Shown piece by piece: positions 22,687 through 31,933 of a DNA stretch of 37,477 nucleotides (the stretch's first letter is position 1; the number at the start of each line of letters is the position of its first letter). The position numbers and the translations under genes were made by a program. This DNA comes from Cytophagales bacterium (lineage in GTDB: Bacteria; Bacteroidota; Bacteroidia; Cytophagales; Cyclobacteriaceae), in assembly GCA_013298505.1 (NCBI GenBank), contig JAAFHY010000024.1, forward strand, positions 1 to 37,477, given 5' to 3'. The notes beneath the pieces were generated by a model. The model was not told the DNA's origin and did no database searches. It saw nothing but the letters and a program-made list of their open reading frames with translations.

Positions 22687-23706
22687 TTAGTTAGTTAATT
22701 CATTTTTATACAACGACAAAATTGCTAAAAATTTCTGCACGGTTTGCTCTAATGATAATTTTGATTGCCCACCAGACGCATTTTTATGGCCTCCGCCTTC
22801 AAAATGAATTCTAGCTATCTTGTTTACATCAAAATCAGCGAGCGAGCGAAACGACAATTTGACTTCTTCTTTTCTGTCGTACATCAGCACAGCCATTTTT
22901 ATTCCTTTGATAGACAAGCCATAGTTTACCAAGCCTTCGGTATCTCCAGTTTGAGCGCCATACTGGTTAAGCTCTTCCCAGCTAAGAGTGATATAAGCAG
23001 TATTAAATTCTGGTAAGACAACCAGTTTTTGACTCAACACGAACCCAGTTAAGCGCAACCGCTCAAGCGAATTAGTATCATATATTTTTTTTGCAATCTC
23101 GCTCGGACTAGCACCTCTTTTAACTAATTCCGATGCTATCCTAAACTCTCTTTCCGTTGTATTATTATGCCTAAATCCTCCCGTATCTGTCATTAGCCCT
23201 GCATAGAGGCAACTTGCTATGTTCTCATCTATCTGATCGATAGAATCTAGTTCAGAAATAAATTCAACAACTAATCCCGCGGTAGACGCAGACGTTACGT
23301 CCCATTTTTCGTAGGTAGCAAAGGGCTCAGGCTCTAAGTGGTGGTCAATCATTATTTTTACTGCACCCGACTTTTGCACCATGTCACCCACTTCATTAAT
23401 TCTTTTCAGGCTAGAAAAATCCAAGCAAAAGATCAGATCGGCTTGGGCAATCACTGATGCAGCCTTTTGTTCGGGGAGCTTCGTTTCTTTAGAAAGAGAA
23501 GTTACAATCTCCTTTAGGGGCATCCAACTCAAGAAATCGGGGTAGTCGCTGGGCGAAATCACATCCACAGAATGCCCTTTTTTGATTAAATATCCAGCCA
23601 AGCCTAATGAAGACCCAAGCGCATCGGCATCGGGTTTGAAATGCGTTGTGATAACCACTTTTTTAGGAGTAGCCAATATTGATTTAATAACCTTGATATC
23701 TTTCAT
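22687..23706 (-). CDS. nrnA: DHH-family phosphoesterase, NrnA-type nanoRNase/pAp phosphatase
   Basis: The protein, 339 residues from the ATG at 23706, begins MKDIKVIKSILATPKKVVIT and has the DHH domain motifs TTHFKPDADALGSSLGLA (Asp ligands), LIFCLDFSS and IDHHLEP (the DHH motif). It then has TAGLVVEFI, LMTDTGGFRHNNT and the C-terminal DHHA1 substrate motif FEGGGHKNASGG. Family members degrade oligoribonucleotides of 2-5 bases and dephosphorylate pAp. The longer open frame up to 23814 is rejected because its extra residues are unlike the family and cross the ndk promoter. It is divergent from ndk and heads the FKBP-rdgB string. Confidence 0.92.
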   Translation of the reverse strand: MKDIKVIKSILATPKKVVITTHFKPDADALGSSLGLAGYLIKKGHSVDVISPSDYPDFLSWMPLKEIVTSLSKETKLPEQKAASVIAQADLIFCLDFSSLKRINEVGDMVQKSGAVKIMIDHHLEPEPFATYEKWDVTSASTAGLVVEFISELDSIDQIDENIASCLYAGLMTDTGGFRHNNTTEREFRIASELVKRGASPSEIAKKIYDTNSLERLRLTGFVLSQKLVVLPEFNTAYITLSWEELNQYGAQTGDTEGLVNYGLSIKGIKMAVLMYDRKEEVKLSFRSLADFDVNKIARIHFEGGGHKNASGGQSKLSLEQTVQKFLAILSLYKNELTN

Positions 23707-23716
23707 TAGCAAATGG

Positions 23717-23724
23717 CAAAAATA
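23717..23724 (-). promoter_or_regulatory. -7 element possibly serving nrnA
   Basis: TATTTTTG on the minus strand fits TAnnTTTG exactly but lies only 10 bases before the nrnA ATG and lacks a TTG at the right distance. If used, the mRNA would have almost no leader. Confidence 0.35.
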
Positions 23725-23769
23725 ATCAATGATTTGGGATTGAGGCTTTAATGGTATGGGTTCTTTTGA

Positions 23770-23777
23770 TACTTTTG
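23770..23777 (+). promoter_or_regulatory. -7 element of the ndk promoter
   Basis: TACTTTTG matches TAnnTTTG exactly. A TTA (23748-23750), one base off TTG, lies 19 bases upstream. The predicted leader before the ndk ATG at 23820 is about 37 bases. Confidence 0.6.
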
Positions 23778-23819
23778 CGCCCAAATTAATTAAGCTAAAA
23801 ACTACTAAAAACACACAAA

Positions 23820-24239
23820 ATGGCAGGAAATAGAACGTTTACCATGTTAAAGCCCGATGCCACTACAGCTGGCAACATTGGCGCAATTACCAAAATGATT
23901 GAGGAAGCTGGCTTCCGTATAGTTGCCATGAAGAAAACACGCTTGAGCAGCGAACTGGCTGGTAAGTTTTACGAAGTGCATAAAGCGCGTCCTTTTTATG
24001 GTGAACTAGTTAACTATATGTCATCGGGAGCTATTGTGCCTATGATTTTAGAAAAAGATAATGCAGTGGAAGATTTCCGAACTCTGATCGGTGCCACTGA
24101 TCCCAAGAAAGCTGAACCCGGTACTATCCGCGCATTGTTTGCTAAGTCAATTGATGCAAATGCGATACACGGTTCTGATTCAGATGAGAATGCAGCGATT
24201 GAAGGAAACTTTTTCTTTTCGCAGTTTGAACGATTCTAG
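23820..24239 (+). CDS. ndk: Nucleoside diphosphate kinase
   Basis: This kinase transfers the terminal phosphate between nucleoside triphosphates and diphosphates through a phospho-histidine. The 139-residue protein shows [17 protein letters not shown] (about 7-23), [17 protein letters not shown], the [13 protein letters not shown] loop and the active-site [12 protein letters not shown] with His117. The length is typical of the bacterial hexameric or tetrameric enzymes. Transcribed on its own, divergently from nrnA. A hairpin 24 bases after the stop may end the message. Confidence 0.97.
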   Translation: MAGNRTFTMLKPDATTAGNIGAITKMIEEAGFRIVAMKKTRLSSELAGKFYEVHKARPFYGELVNYMSSGAIVPMILEKDNAVEDFRTLIGATDPKKAEPGTIRALFAKSIDANAIHGSDSDENAAIEGNFFFSQFERF

Positions 24240-24240
24240 A

Positions 24241-24295
24241 TGCTAGATACTAGGTTCTGGATGCTGGATACTATCAACCAGAATCCAGTATCCAG
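24241..24295 (+). repeat. CTGGATACT inverted repeat after ndk, possible terminator
   Basis: The ndk-gcvP spacer holds degenerate tandem units (TAGATGCTAGATACT, then CTGGATGCTGGATACT). Within them CTGGATACT (24264-24272) forms a perfect 9-bp stem with AGTATCCAG (24287-24295), followed by TTTTC. It may be a dispersed repeat recruited as the ndk terminator. Confidence 0.5.
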
Positions 24296-24345
24296 TTTTC
24301 AGAACTTTTACTTTCTTTTTGGGTTATTCATTCGATAAAAAATTT

Positions 24346-27222
24346 ATGAATTATATAAATCCCGCCTACTTCGAAAAATTTGAAAATCGCCATAACGCGC
24401 CAAGCGAAAACCACATCAGTGAAATGCTGAAAGTGGTGAAAGCCAAATCAGTGGACGAACTGATTGACCAAACGGTGCCGAGTAACATCCGGCTTAAAAA
24501 ACCTTTGAATTTGCCGAATCCACAATCGGAGTTTGAGTTTTTGAATAGCTTCAAAAAGACGATGTCGAAGAACAAAATCTACAAGTCGTACATCGGCACG
24601 GGTTATTATAATTGCATCACTCCTCCTGTCATCTTGAGAAACATCTTAGAAAACCCTGGGTGGTATACAGCCTACACACCATACCAAGCAGAAATTGCTC
24701 AAGGCCGTATGGAGGCGTTGATCAATTACCAAACAATGATCATCGACCTGACGGGAATGGAAATTGCGAATGCTTCTTTGCTAGACGAGGCTACCGCTGC
24801 CGCAGAGGCGTTGCATTTATTGTATGCTTCCAAAAAAGCCTCCAAGAAAAATGCACATCAATTTTTTGTTGATGACAATACTTTCCCTCAAGTAATCGAT
24901 TTGCTGAAAACGCGTTCTGCCCCTATTGGAGTTGAATTGGTAATAGGAGATGTCTCTAAGCTTGATATCACCAACGCCAATTTATTTGCGGTGTACATTC
25001 AAAACCCAAACAACAATGGCGAGATAAAAGATTATAGTGCATTTATCGAATCGGCTCACGAGAAAGAAATATTTGTAGTAATGGGTGCCGATTTAATGAG
25101 TCTATTATTAATGAAATCACCTGGAGAAATGGGTGCCGATGTAGTGGTGGGTTCTTCTCAGCGATTTGGTGTGCCAATGGGTTTTGGTGGACCGCATGCT
25201 GCTTTCTTCGCTACAAAAGATGAATTCAAACGCCAGATGCCGGGTCGTATCATTGGCATTTCACAAGATGCGCAGGGCAACCCTGGCTATCGCATGGCAT
25301 TGCAAACACGCGAGCAACATATCCGCAGAGAAAAAGCGACCTCCAATATTTGTACAGCACAAGTGTTGTTGTCGGTGATGGCGGGAATGTATGCGGTGTA
25401 CCACGGACCAGAAGGTTTGAAAAAAATTGCGGGAAGGATACACGGTTTGACAAAAACACTTGCTTCGGGTATCGAAGCATTAGGACTTAAGCAAGTCAAT
25501 CAACATTATTTTGACGCGCTGAAAATCGCTGTGGCGGATAAAAAAGCCATCGAGCAAAAAGCAATTCAACACGAAATCAATTTCAAATACTTCTCAGATA
25601 ATCATGTAGGTATTTCAATTGATGAAACCACTTCGATTGAAGACGTGAAAAAGATTCTTTCAGTTTTTGGAGGAAACTCTCCCCTCTCTATTGGAGAGGG
25701 GCAAGGGGGTGAGGTTTCTTGGCCTACATCGTTGGTTCGAAAATCGGCATTCTTAACTCACCCCGTTTTCAGTTCGCACCACAGCGAGCACGAAATGCTT
25801 CGCTACATCAAAAAGATAGAGAACAAAGATTTGTCGATGGTGCACTCAATGATCTCATTAGGCTCTTGCACCATGAAGTTGAATGCTACCACCGAAATGA
25901 TCCCAGTTACATGGCCTGAACTCGGACAAATTCACCCCTTCGCGCCAAGCAACCAAACAGAGGGCTATGCAGAGATGATTACCAACTTGGAAACTTGGCT
26001 AAAAGAAGTTACGGGCTTCACAGGCGTATCGTTGCAACCCAACAGTGGTGCACAAGGCGAGTACGCTGGCCTCATGGTTATTCGTGCTTATCATCAAAGC
26101 CGTGGCGATCATCACCGAAATATCGCCTTGATTCCTTCATCGGCTCACGGCACCAACCCTGCCAGTGCCGTGATGGCGGGCATGGAAGTAATCGTGACCA
26201 AATCAGATGAAGAAGGAAAAGTAGATGTAGCTGATTTGAAAGCGAAAGCAGAGCAATACAAAAACAATTTGGCTTGCTTGATGGTGACTTACCCCTCCAC
26301 ACATGGAGTATTTGAAGAAGCGATCATCGACATCTGCGAAACCATTCATAAAAATGGCGGGCTTGTGTACATGGATGGTGCGAACATGAATGCACAAGTA
26401 GGCTTGACATCTCCTGCCAACATTGGCGCAGATGTATGCCACTTAAATCTTCATAAAACATTTTGTATTCCGCACGGTGGTGGTGGCCCCGGCATGGGCC
26501 CGATTTGTGTAAACGATAAATTGAAAGCGTTCTTACCTGGTCACGTAGTGATAAAAACAGGTGGGACTCAAGCAATCTCGGCAATCTCGGCAGCGCCTTG
26601 GGGTAGCGCCAGTATTTTAGCAATCTCATACGCATACATTGCCATGATGGGTGGCGAAGGATTGACCAACGCTACTAAATTAGCAATCTTAAATACCAAC
26701 TATATCAAAGAGCGATTGAATGGCCACTACAAAATTTTGTACACTGGTACGAACGGTCGCGCTGCACACGAGATGATTGTGGATTGTCGCGATTTCAAAA
26801 AAGCAGGTGTAGAAGTAGAAGACATCGCCAAACGTTTGATGGATTATGGTTTCCATGCACCTACCGTGTCATTCCCGGTGGCAGGTACAATTATGATTGA
26901 GCCAACCGAAAGTGAACCAAAGCCTGAAATCGATCGGTTTGTAGATGCACTCATCGAAATCAGAAATGAAATCCGTGAAATAGAAGAGGGTAAGTTTGAC
27001 AAAGAAAACAATGTGTTGAAGCATGCTCCACACACAGCAGCTATTATCACAGCAGACGAATGGACTCGCCCTTACTCTCGCCAAAAAGCTGCTTACCCAC
27101 TTCCATTTGTGAAAGAAGCTAAATTCTGGCCAAGTGTAAGCAGAGTGGATAATGCCTATGGCGACAGGAATTTGGTTTGTTCTTGTTTGCCGATAGAAGA
27201 GTACGCAAAGGCTGAAGTTTAA
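24346..27222 (+). CDS. gcvP: Glycine dehydrogenase (decarboxylating), P-protein of the glycine cleavage system
   Basis: The P-protein decarboxylates glycine and passes the aminomethyl group to the lipoylated H-protein. The protein, 958 residues from the ATG at 24346, is the single-chain form. The N-terminal half has [19 protein letters not shown] and [14 protein letters not shown]-like [16 protein letters not shown]. The C-terminal half has [14 protein letters not shown], the PLP lysine K704 in [19 protein letters not shown], and [12 protein letters not shown]. Residues 445-457 ([13 protein letters not shown]) are encoded by an inserted palindromic repeat in the variable linker between the two halves. 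No gcvT or gcvH gene is nearby. An in-frame TTG at 24319 is rejected in favour of the ATG. Confidence 0.96.
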   Translation: MNYINPAYFEKFENRHNAPSENHISEMLKVVKAKSVDELIDQTVPSNIRLKKPLNLPNPQSEFEFLNSFKKTMSKNKIYKSYIGTGYYNCITPPVILRNILENPGWYTAYTPYQAEIAQGRMEALINYQTMIIDLTGMEIANASLLDEATAAAEALHLLYASKKASKKNAHQFFVDDNTFPQVIDLLKTRSAPIGVELVIGDVSKLDITNANLFAVYIQNPNNNGEIKDYSAFIESAHEKEIFVVMGADLMSLLLMKSPGEMGADVVVGSSQRFGVPMGFGGPHAAFFATKDEFKRQMPGRIIGISQDAQGNPGYRMALQTREQHIRREKATSNICTAQVLLSVMAGMYAVYHGPEGLKKIAGRIHGLTKTLASGIEALGLKQVNQHYFDALKIAVADKKAIEQKAIQHEINFKYFSDNHVGISIDETTSIEDVKKILSVFGGNSPLSIGEGQGGEVSWPTSLVRKSAFLTHPVFSSHHSEHEMLRYIKKIENKDLSMVHSMISLGSCTMKLNATTEMIPVTWPELGQIHPFAPSNQTEGYAEMITNLETWLKEVTGFTGVSLQPNSGAQGEYAGLMVIRAYHQSRGDHHRNIALIPSSAHGTNPASAVMAGMEVIVTKSDEEGKVDVADLKAKAEQYKNNLACLMVTYPSTHGVFEEAIIDICETIHKNGGLVYMDGANMNAQVGLTSPANIGADVCHLNLHKTFCIPHGGGGPGMGPICVNDKLKAFLPGHVVIKTGGTQAISAISAAPWGSASILAISYAYIAMMGGEGLTNATKLAILNTNYIKERLNGHYKILYTGTNGRAAHEMIVDCRDFKKAGVEVEDIAKRLMDYGFHAPTVSFPVAGTIMIEPTESEPKPEIDRFVDALIEIRNEIREIEEGKFDKENNVLKHAPHTAAIITADEWTRPYSRQKAAYPLPFVKEAKFWPSVSRVDNAYGDRNLVCSCLPIEEYAKAEV
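25677..25714 (+). repeat. Palindromic repeat inserted in frame inside gcvP
   Basis: CCCCTCTC (25681-25688) and GAGAGGGG (25694-25701) form a perfect 8-bp hairpin with a 5-base loop, followed by CAAGGGGGTGAGG. Its composition is very unlike the surrounding gene. It encodes [13 protein letters not shown] without breaking the frame. I recall similar CTCCCCTCTC...GGAGAGGGG sequences as dispersed repeats in Bacteroidota genomes, sometimes inside proteins. Confidence 0.75.
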
Positions 27223-27248
27223 CACGAGTCACTAAAAACGATAAAATT

Positions 27249-27278
27249 AAAAGGTCTGGTTAATAGCCAGGCCTTTTT
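27249..27278 (+). terminator. Intrinsic terminator of gcvP
   Basis: AAAAGGTCTGG (27249-27259) pairs with CCAGGCCTTTT (27267-27277) over 11 bp with one wobble and a 7-base loop, ending in TTTTT. It starts 27 bases after the gcvP stop codon. Confidence 0.87.
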
Positions 27279-27390
27279 GTTTAAATATAAAATTACTTAG
27301 TTCGAAATAACTTAAACACATTTGATTAGTTTTCGATCTTGGCTAACGGCCTTATGCATTTGCTAAGCAAAATTTGTAATTTCCAAAAAG

Positions 27391-29034
27391 ATGCCGCTGA
27401 CATTTAGCCATAAAGAAGAAAATAAAAACTTACCCTGGTGGACTTGGATAGTTCCATTTTTTGTCTTTCAAATTGGAAGTTTAATTTCGCTTCTTTTCAA
27501 GTTCGACACTGGCATTGGCTCTCTTTATTTACCTACTGCGTTTGCTGTAATACTTATAAATTGGTGGGGGCTTAAACGCACGCTTCCAGCGTTGTACATA
27601 AGTTCCCTTATACTTACTCCGCTTTGGGGAATAGATTTATGGTGGCAATGGTTTATTTACCCAATCTGCGAAACAAGTTATGCTTTTTTTTCGTGGTTTC
27701 TATTTACCAAATTAGCGAAGGGCCAATACTGGTTGCCGAATACGCGCCAATTTGTTCTCTTCCTTTTTATTGGGTTATTAATTCCTCTAATTTTTGACCT
27801 CCTCTCGCTTCAGGCGCTACTTACTCTATTTCACGAACAGCCTAGCGAATTATTTTGGATTCAATTCCTTAAAAATTGGTTGGGCGAGTTTACTTCCAAT
27901 TTTGGAATATGTGCCCCCATATTGTATTCGTTTACGCGTGTAATGCAGCGAAAGAAATGGTTGATTGCGCCACCTCCCTATCAACTTCAAGCACCAAAAT
28001 ATGAATATAATCGGCTGGTGCCCATTGCCATTTATATTCTGATGTTTGGTGTCTCATTTATTGTGCCCTTTGAAAAATATTGGTTCTTGTATGGCCTTGG
28101 TGGTTTATACATCGCCATTCAATTTGGTTTTGGAGAAGCTCTATTTTGTAATTTTTTCATTTTCTTGATTACGTATGCCATACCCAATTTTAGCAGATCA
28201 GCAGGATATGAAGATTTTTCTAATGTTGATCCTATCATGAATCTCTTTTTGGGTAACCTTCTACTTTACATTTTTGTAGCCTTTACGGGAAGGGTAATTA
28301 GCGATTTACGTCTAGCCGAAGAAAAACTGAACGTAAAGTATGATGAGTTAAAGCAAACCAATAGCGAATTGGATAAATTCGTGTACAGTGTCTCGCACGA
28401 TCTGAGTGCTCCGCTTAAATCTATTCAAGGGCTTATTAACATTAGTAAAATTGACGCCTCGAACAGCAATAAAGAACTGTATTTAGCTAAAATAGAACAA
28501 AGTGTAAGTAAGCTCGACTTATTTATAAAAGAAATTCTCGACTACTCTCGCAACAATCGAATTGAGTCTATCCGCGAGCTAATAAATTTAAATGAATTGA
28601 CAGCAGAAATCATCGAAAGCCTGAAATTTATTGAAAACTATCAAGAAGTAAAATTCGATTTTTCTGAAACTGAAAACGCTAGCTTAGTTTCTGATAAAAT
28701 TCGGCTTCGCATTATTTTAAACAATCTCTTATCCAACGCAATAAAGTTTCAGCGAAGAATAGAACTAGGAGGCTCTACTATACACATTGGTTTTAAAAGC
28801 GATGAACAGTATTATTCAATTCGTATTAGTGATAATGGTGAAGGAATTAAATCTGAACTCATACCCAAAATATTCAATATGTTTTTTCGTGGCACCGAAA
28901 ATCACTACGGCTCGGGGCTTGGTCTTTATATAGCCAAAGAAGCCGCAGAAAGGCTAGGTGGAAAAATTGAAGTAGATTCGGAATACGGAAAAGGTTCAAC
29001 TTTTATAGTAACATTGCCGACAGATTTACAATGA
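27391..29034 (+). CDS. MASE1-type membrane sensor histidine kinase
   Basis: The 547-residue protein has about eight hydrophobic segments in residues 15-305 with the MASE1 pattern (SLYLPTAFAVILINWWG, then NWLGEFTSNFGICAPIL). A short coiled coil (LRLAEEKLNVKYDELKQTNSELD, in part) leads into a HisKA domain with phospho-acceptor H336 in YSVSHDLSAPLKS. The HATPase domain has NNLLSNAIKFQ (about 444-454), ISDNGEGI and FRGTENHYGSGLGLYIAKE. It ends without a receiver domain and no response regulator gene lies nearby, so its partner is elsewhere. The signal is unknown; MASE1 domains are integral-membrane sensors. The stop codon overlaps the next start as ATGA, so both proteins are probably made together. 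A 13-base palindrome, TTTGCTAAGCAAA (27359-27371), sits 20 bases upstream of the start. Confidence 0.9.
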   Translation: MPLTFSHKEENKNLPWWTWIVPFFVFQIGSLISLLFKFDTGIGSLYLPTAFAVILINWWGLKRTLPALYISSLILTPLWGIDLWWQWFIYPICETSYAFFSWFLFTKLAKGQYWLPNTRQFVLFLFIGLLIPLIFDLLSLQALLTLFHEQPSELFWIQFLKNWLGEFTSNFGICAPILYSFTRVMQRKKWLIAPPPYQLQAPKYEYNRLVPIAIYILMFGVSFIVPFEKYWFLYGLGGLYIAIQFGFGEALFCNFFIFLITYAIPNFSRSAGYEDFSNVDPIMNLFLGNLLLYIFVAFTGRVISDLRLAEEKLNVKYDELKQTNSELDKFVYSVSHDLSAPLKSIQGLINISKIDASNSNKELYLAKIEQSVSKLDLFIKEILDYSRNNRIESIRELINLNELTAEIIESLKFIENYQEVKFDFSETENASLVSDKIRLRIILNNLLSNAIKFQRRIELGGSTIHIGFKSDEQYYSIRISDNGEGIKSELIPKIFNMFFRGTENHYGSGLGLYIAKEAAERLGGKIEVDSEYGKGSTFIVTLPTDLQ

Positions 29035-29474
29035 AGAAACTATTCTTTCTACTTGCACTAGTTCCCCTATTTGGAATTGCACAAAAAAGTGTTTACAAGG
29101 GCTTTCCATCTACCATTTGGCCAAAACTTTATTCCATACAGTTTCAAAAAGAAAAGGATAACGACAAACCAATCTTTTCAAAAGAAACATTAGCTCTCTC
29201 AAATAAGGTTGTGTCTCTTCCGGGCTACATGGTTCCTTTTGAAAACGGGTTGAAAGGTTCGCACTTCATGCTCACCTCACTTCCGCTCAATGCTTGTTTT
29301 TTCTGCGGAGTTGGTGGCCCCGAAACAATTGTTGAAGTGTACCTAACCAAAGCAATCAATTATACCGACAAACCCATCGAAGTAAAAGGCAAACTAATCC
29401 TCAACGACAAAAACCCAGACAGAATGATTTACATTCTAGAAAATGCTGAACTAACAGGAGAAATTGATTTTTGA
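29031..29474 (+). CDS. Secreted DUF3299-like protein
   Basis: The 147-residue protein has a cleavable signal peptide (MKKLFFLLALVPLFGIAQ). A single domain follows, with VVSLPGYMVPFENG near residues 63-76, HFMLTSLPLNACFFCGVGGPE near 84-104 (quoted in full length of 21 only in essence; key residues are the CFFC pair), then IVEVYL and VKGKLILND. This pattern (GYM-P, then a Cys/His-containing PLxACxxC segment, then VEV) resembles DUF3299 proteins, periplasmic proteins of unknown function. The CxxC pair could bind metal or form a disulfide. Its start overlaps the kinase stop, so it may act in the same sensory path, for instance as a periplasmic partner. That link is inference. Confidence 0.75.
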   Translation: MKKLFFLLALVPLFGIAQKSVYKGFPSTIWPKLYSIQFQKEKDNDKPIFSKETLALSNKVVSLPGYMVPFENGLKGSHFMLTSLPLNACFFCGVGGPETIVEVYLTKAINYTDKPIEVKGKLILNDKNPDRMIYILENAELTGEIDF

Positions 29475-29476
29475 GC

Positions 29477-30847
29477 TTACTTTAATCCATACCTGTCAAT
29501 TAAATAGACCAATGCTGCCATTGAAGCCGAACCCAATTCCAACTCCCGCTTATCTACTTTATCAAAAGTGTCTTCGGGCGTGTGGTGAATGCTAAAGTAT
29601 CGCTGCGAATCGGGCAAATACCCAATTTGAAAAACGCCTTGCGAAATGAGCGGGCCAATATCGGCACCGCCTCCTTCTTGATTAAAATCCCACAAATCGT
29701 AAGGTTCAAATAGCGGCTTCCAACTCTTGATAATGGATTTACTATTTTCACTTCCAGACATGGTAAATCCCCTTGGTGTGTAGCCGCCTCGATCCGATTC
29801 TATTGCAGCGATGTGCTTCTCTTTGTTTTGAAGTGCCAGCTCCGCATATTTAGTTCCTCCTCGCAATCCGTTCTCTTCGTTCATAAACATCACTGCCCTA
29901 ATTGTTCTTTTGGGTTTGTAGCCCATCGATTTAAGTAGCCTAAGCACTTCAATAGATTGAACGCACCCAGCACCATCATCGTGTGCGCCTTGTGCCAAAT
30001 CCCACGAATCTAAATGACCACCAACAACAATGATTTCGTCTTTGTACTCGCCTCCTCTTATTTCGCCTACTACATTGAAAGACGGTGCGTCTTCTAAAAT
30101 TTGACAATGCGTTTCCAAATAGAATTGTAAATCTTTTTCATCTTTCAACAACTTACTTAGCAGTTCGGCATCTTTAGTACTGATGGCCACACCCGGAATG
30201 AGTTTCACCCCAGTTACATATCGCATTCCACCTGTATGCGGATAGGGTTCGATGCCTGTCCCCATGGATCTTACTAGCACAGCTACTGCTCCTAATTTTG
30301 CGGCCTCAACAGCCCCATTGCCCCGTTGATCAACGGCACCACCATAGGCTGCAAACGTATTAATTTTAGTAGGATCCATCGGTCTATTAAAAAAAACGAT
30401 CTTGCCTTGCACCTTAGCTCCCAACTGCTTCAACTCATCAAAATTCTTTACTTCAATTATTGAAGCTGAAATTCCTGCCGGCCCCGTTCCGATCGAGCCG
30501 CCCAACGAAGTAATGGAGACTTCTTTATTCCCAATTTTTTTTGAGTTCACTATTCTGCCTATTTCTTGCTGACCACGTACCCAATGCGGCACCATTACAG
30601 GTTGCAACCATACTGAATCAAAGCCATACTCATTCATCTTGTGTCTGCTCCACTCTACGGCTGCTGCTGCGCCCGGTGAGCCTGATAAGCGAGGCCCAAT
30701 GTCTACACAAAGTTCCCTTAGCATATTATGCGATTCTCCTCTCGATAATGCCTGATTAAAAATCTCTCTAATGGTGGTTTGATCGTTATTTTGAGCAAAC
30801 GATGTGGAACAAGCAAAAAAAGAAAAGAGTAAGAGCGAACGATACAT
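29477..30847 (-). CDS. Secreted M28-family metallopeptidase (carboxypeptidase Q-like)
   Basis: The 456-residue protein has a signal peptide (MYRSLLLFSFFACSTSFAQ) and an M28 two-zinc peptidase domain. A PA-type insert is suggested by the region around KLGAVAVLVRSMGTG (about 187-201). Zinc-site residues are H278 (GGHLDSWD), D290 (AHDDGAG), E324/E325 (MNEENGL; the first is the likely catalytic base), the Asp of ESDRGG and the His of IHHTPEDT. The layout fits plasma glutamate carboxypeptidase-like enzymes, which release single amino acids from peptides, so a role in nutrient scavenging outside the cytoplasm is likely. Its stop lies two bases from the stop of the convergent secreted gene. The promoter region is shared with the divergent sdaA gene. 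Confidence 0.92.
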   Translation of the reverse strand: MYRSLLLFSFFACSTSFAQNNDQTTIREIFNQALSRGESHNMLRELCVDIGPRLSGSPGAAAAVEWSRHKMNEYGFDSVWLQPVMVPHWVRGQQEIGRIVNSKKIGNKEVSITSLGGSIGTGPAGISASIIEVKNFDELKQLGAKVQGKIVFFNRPMDPTKINTFAAYGGAVDQRGNGAVEAAKLGAVAVLVRSMGTGIEPYPHTGGMRYVTGVKLIPGVAISTKDAELLSKLLKDEKDLQFYLETHCQILEDAPSFNVVGEIRGGEYKDEIIVVGGHLDSWDLAQGAHDDGAGCVQSIEVLRLLKSMGYKPKRTIRAVMFMNEENGLRGGTKYAELALQNKEKHIAAIESDRGGYTPRGFTMSGSENSKSIIKSWKPLFEPYDLWDFNQEGGGADIGPLISQGVFQIGYLPDSQRYFSIHHTPEDTFDKVDKRELELGSASMAALVYLIDRYGLK

Positions 30848-30919
30848 AGTGTGTCAATTTTAGAAGCACTTAAAATAAGAGCTAAGGCAAAGATTATAAA
30901 ATACAGTCATCAAACTCAA

Positions 30920-30927
30920 TAATTTTG
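30920..30927 (+). promoter_or_regulatory. -7 element of the L-serine ammonia-lyase gene
   Basis: TAATTTTG fits TAnnTTTG exactly, about 60 bases before the ATG at 30989, without a convincing TTG upstream. On the other strand AATCTTTG (30895-30888), with TTG 21 bases upstream, may serve the M28 gene. Confidence 0.45.
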
Positions 30928-30988
30928 ATTAAAGGTTTAAAAACCAATTTTAACTACCGTAACTTCGTTGGATATAAATCTACCGATT

Positions 30989-31894
30989 ATGGCTTATTTA
31001 TTTGACTCGTTCGAGGGATGGAGCACCTATTGTTCGCAAAACAAGGTGTCGCTAGTAAATGCCGTCATAGAATATGAATTTGAACAAAAAGGTCGCACCG
31101 AAAATCAAATTTGGGAAGGCTTGGCCATCGCGTGGAAGGTGATGAAAGAAGCAGTGGAAACAGGGCTAACAGAAGAGATGACCTCGCGATCGGGCATGAT
31201 AAATAATGGTGCGAAAAAAGTATTCCGTTACCCAACACCTGTTCTCTCTAAGGAATTTCAAAATCTGATTTCGCGAGCACTTGCAGCCAAAGAAGTAAAT
31301 TCGTGCATGGGCAGAGTGGTGGCCGCACCTACTGCGGGGGCATCGGGAATTATGCCGGGCGTACTCGTAACGCTACAAGAGATACACCGAGTAGAAGAAA
31401 AGAAAATACTGGAAGCGATGTTGTTAGCAGCGGGCATTGCGCTAATTATGGAACAAAAAGCATCTATTGCCGGGGCAGTTGGTGGCTGCCAGGCAGAAAC
31501 CGGCACAGCCGCTGCAATGGGCGCAGGGGCAATTGTATATTGCTTAGGTGGCGATACCAATCAAATTTTTAATGCCGTAGCCATTACCGTGCAATGTATG
31601 CTTGGGTTAGTATGCGACCCTGTGGCGGGGCTTGTTGAAGTGCCTTGCGTGGTGCGCAATGCAAGCGCTGCGGCTATTGCAAATAGCTCTGCTCAAATTG
31701 CACTGGCCAACGTAAGCAGTGTGATACCCGTAGATGAAGTGATTGAAGCCATGGGCGAAATTGGGGCAAGTATGGAAACACGTTATAAAGAAACAGCACT
31801 TGGCGGATTGGCCGCAACTAAAACGGGCAAAGCTATTTCAAAAAGAGTTTTAATTCGGGATATTGAGATGTTGCCAGATGAATCGAATGTATAA
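30989..31894 (+). CDS. sdaA: L-serine ammonia-lyase, iron-sulfur dependent, alpha subunit
   Basis: This enzyme converts L-serine to pyruvate and ammonia with a [4Fe-4S] cluster. The protein, 301 residues from the ATG at 30989, carries the alpha-domain motifs NSCMGRVVAAPTAGASGIMPG (residues 104-124; key residues only), SIAGAVGGCQAETG and CMLGLVCDPVAGLVEVPC. C167, C209 and C220 are spaced 42 and 11 residues apart, the same spacing I recall for the cluster ligands of characterised L-serine dehydratases. Many bacteria encode a beta subunit next to it or fused at the N-terminus; neither is present in this window. An in-frame TTG at 30968 would add seven residues and is less likely. Confidence 0.92.
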   Translation: MAYLFDSFEGWSTYCSQNKVSLVNAVIEYEFEQKGRTENQIWEGLAIAWKVMKEAVETGLTEEMTSRSGMINNGAKKVFRYPTPVLSKEFQNLISRALAAKEVNSCMGRVVAAPTAGASGIMPGVLVTLQEIHRVEEKKILEAMLLAAGIALIMEQKASIAGAVGGCQAETGTAAAMGAGAIVYCLGGDTNQIFNAVAITVQCMLGLVCDPVAGLVEVPCVVRNASAAAIANSSAQIALANVSSVIPVDEVIEAMGEIGASMETRYKETALGGLAATKTGKAISKRVLIRDIEMLPDESNV

Positions 31895-31933
31895 ACATAA
31901 ATTAACGCATACCCTCAACTTAATCTTAACTTA

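Noticed and set aside
24240-24345. Glycine riboswitch upstream of gcvP
   Set aside because: The 106-base spacer is taken up by the CTGGATACT repeat and is too short for a tandem glycine aptamer; no aptamer motifs are seen.
25677-25714. Frameshift or pseudogene in gcvP at the G/C-rich palindrome
   Set aside because: The frame is open on both sides and both halves carry intact motifs at the right spacing, so the insertion is tolerated.
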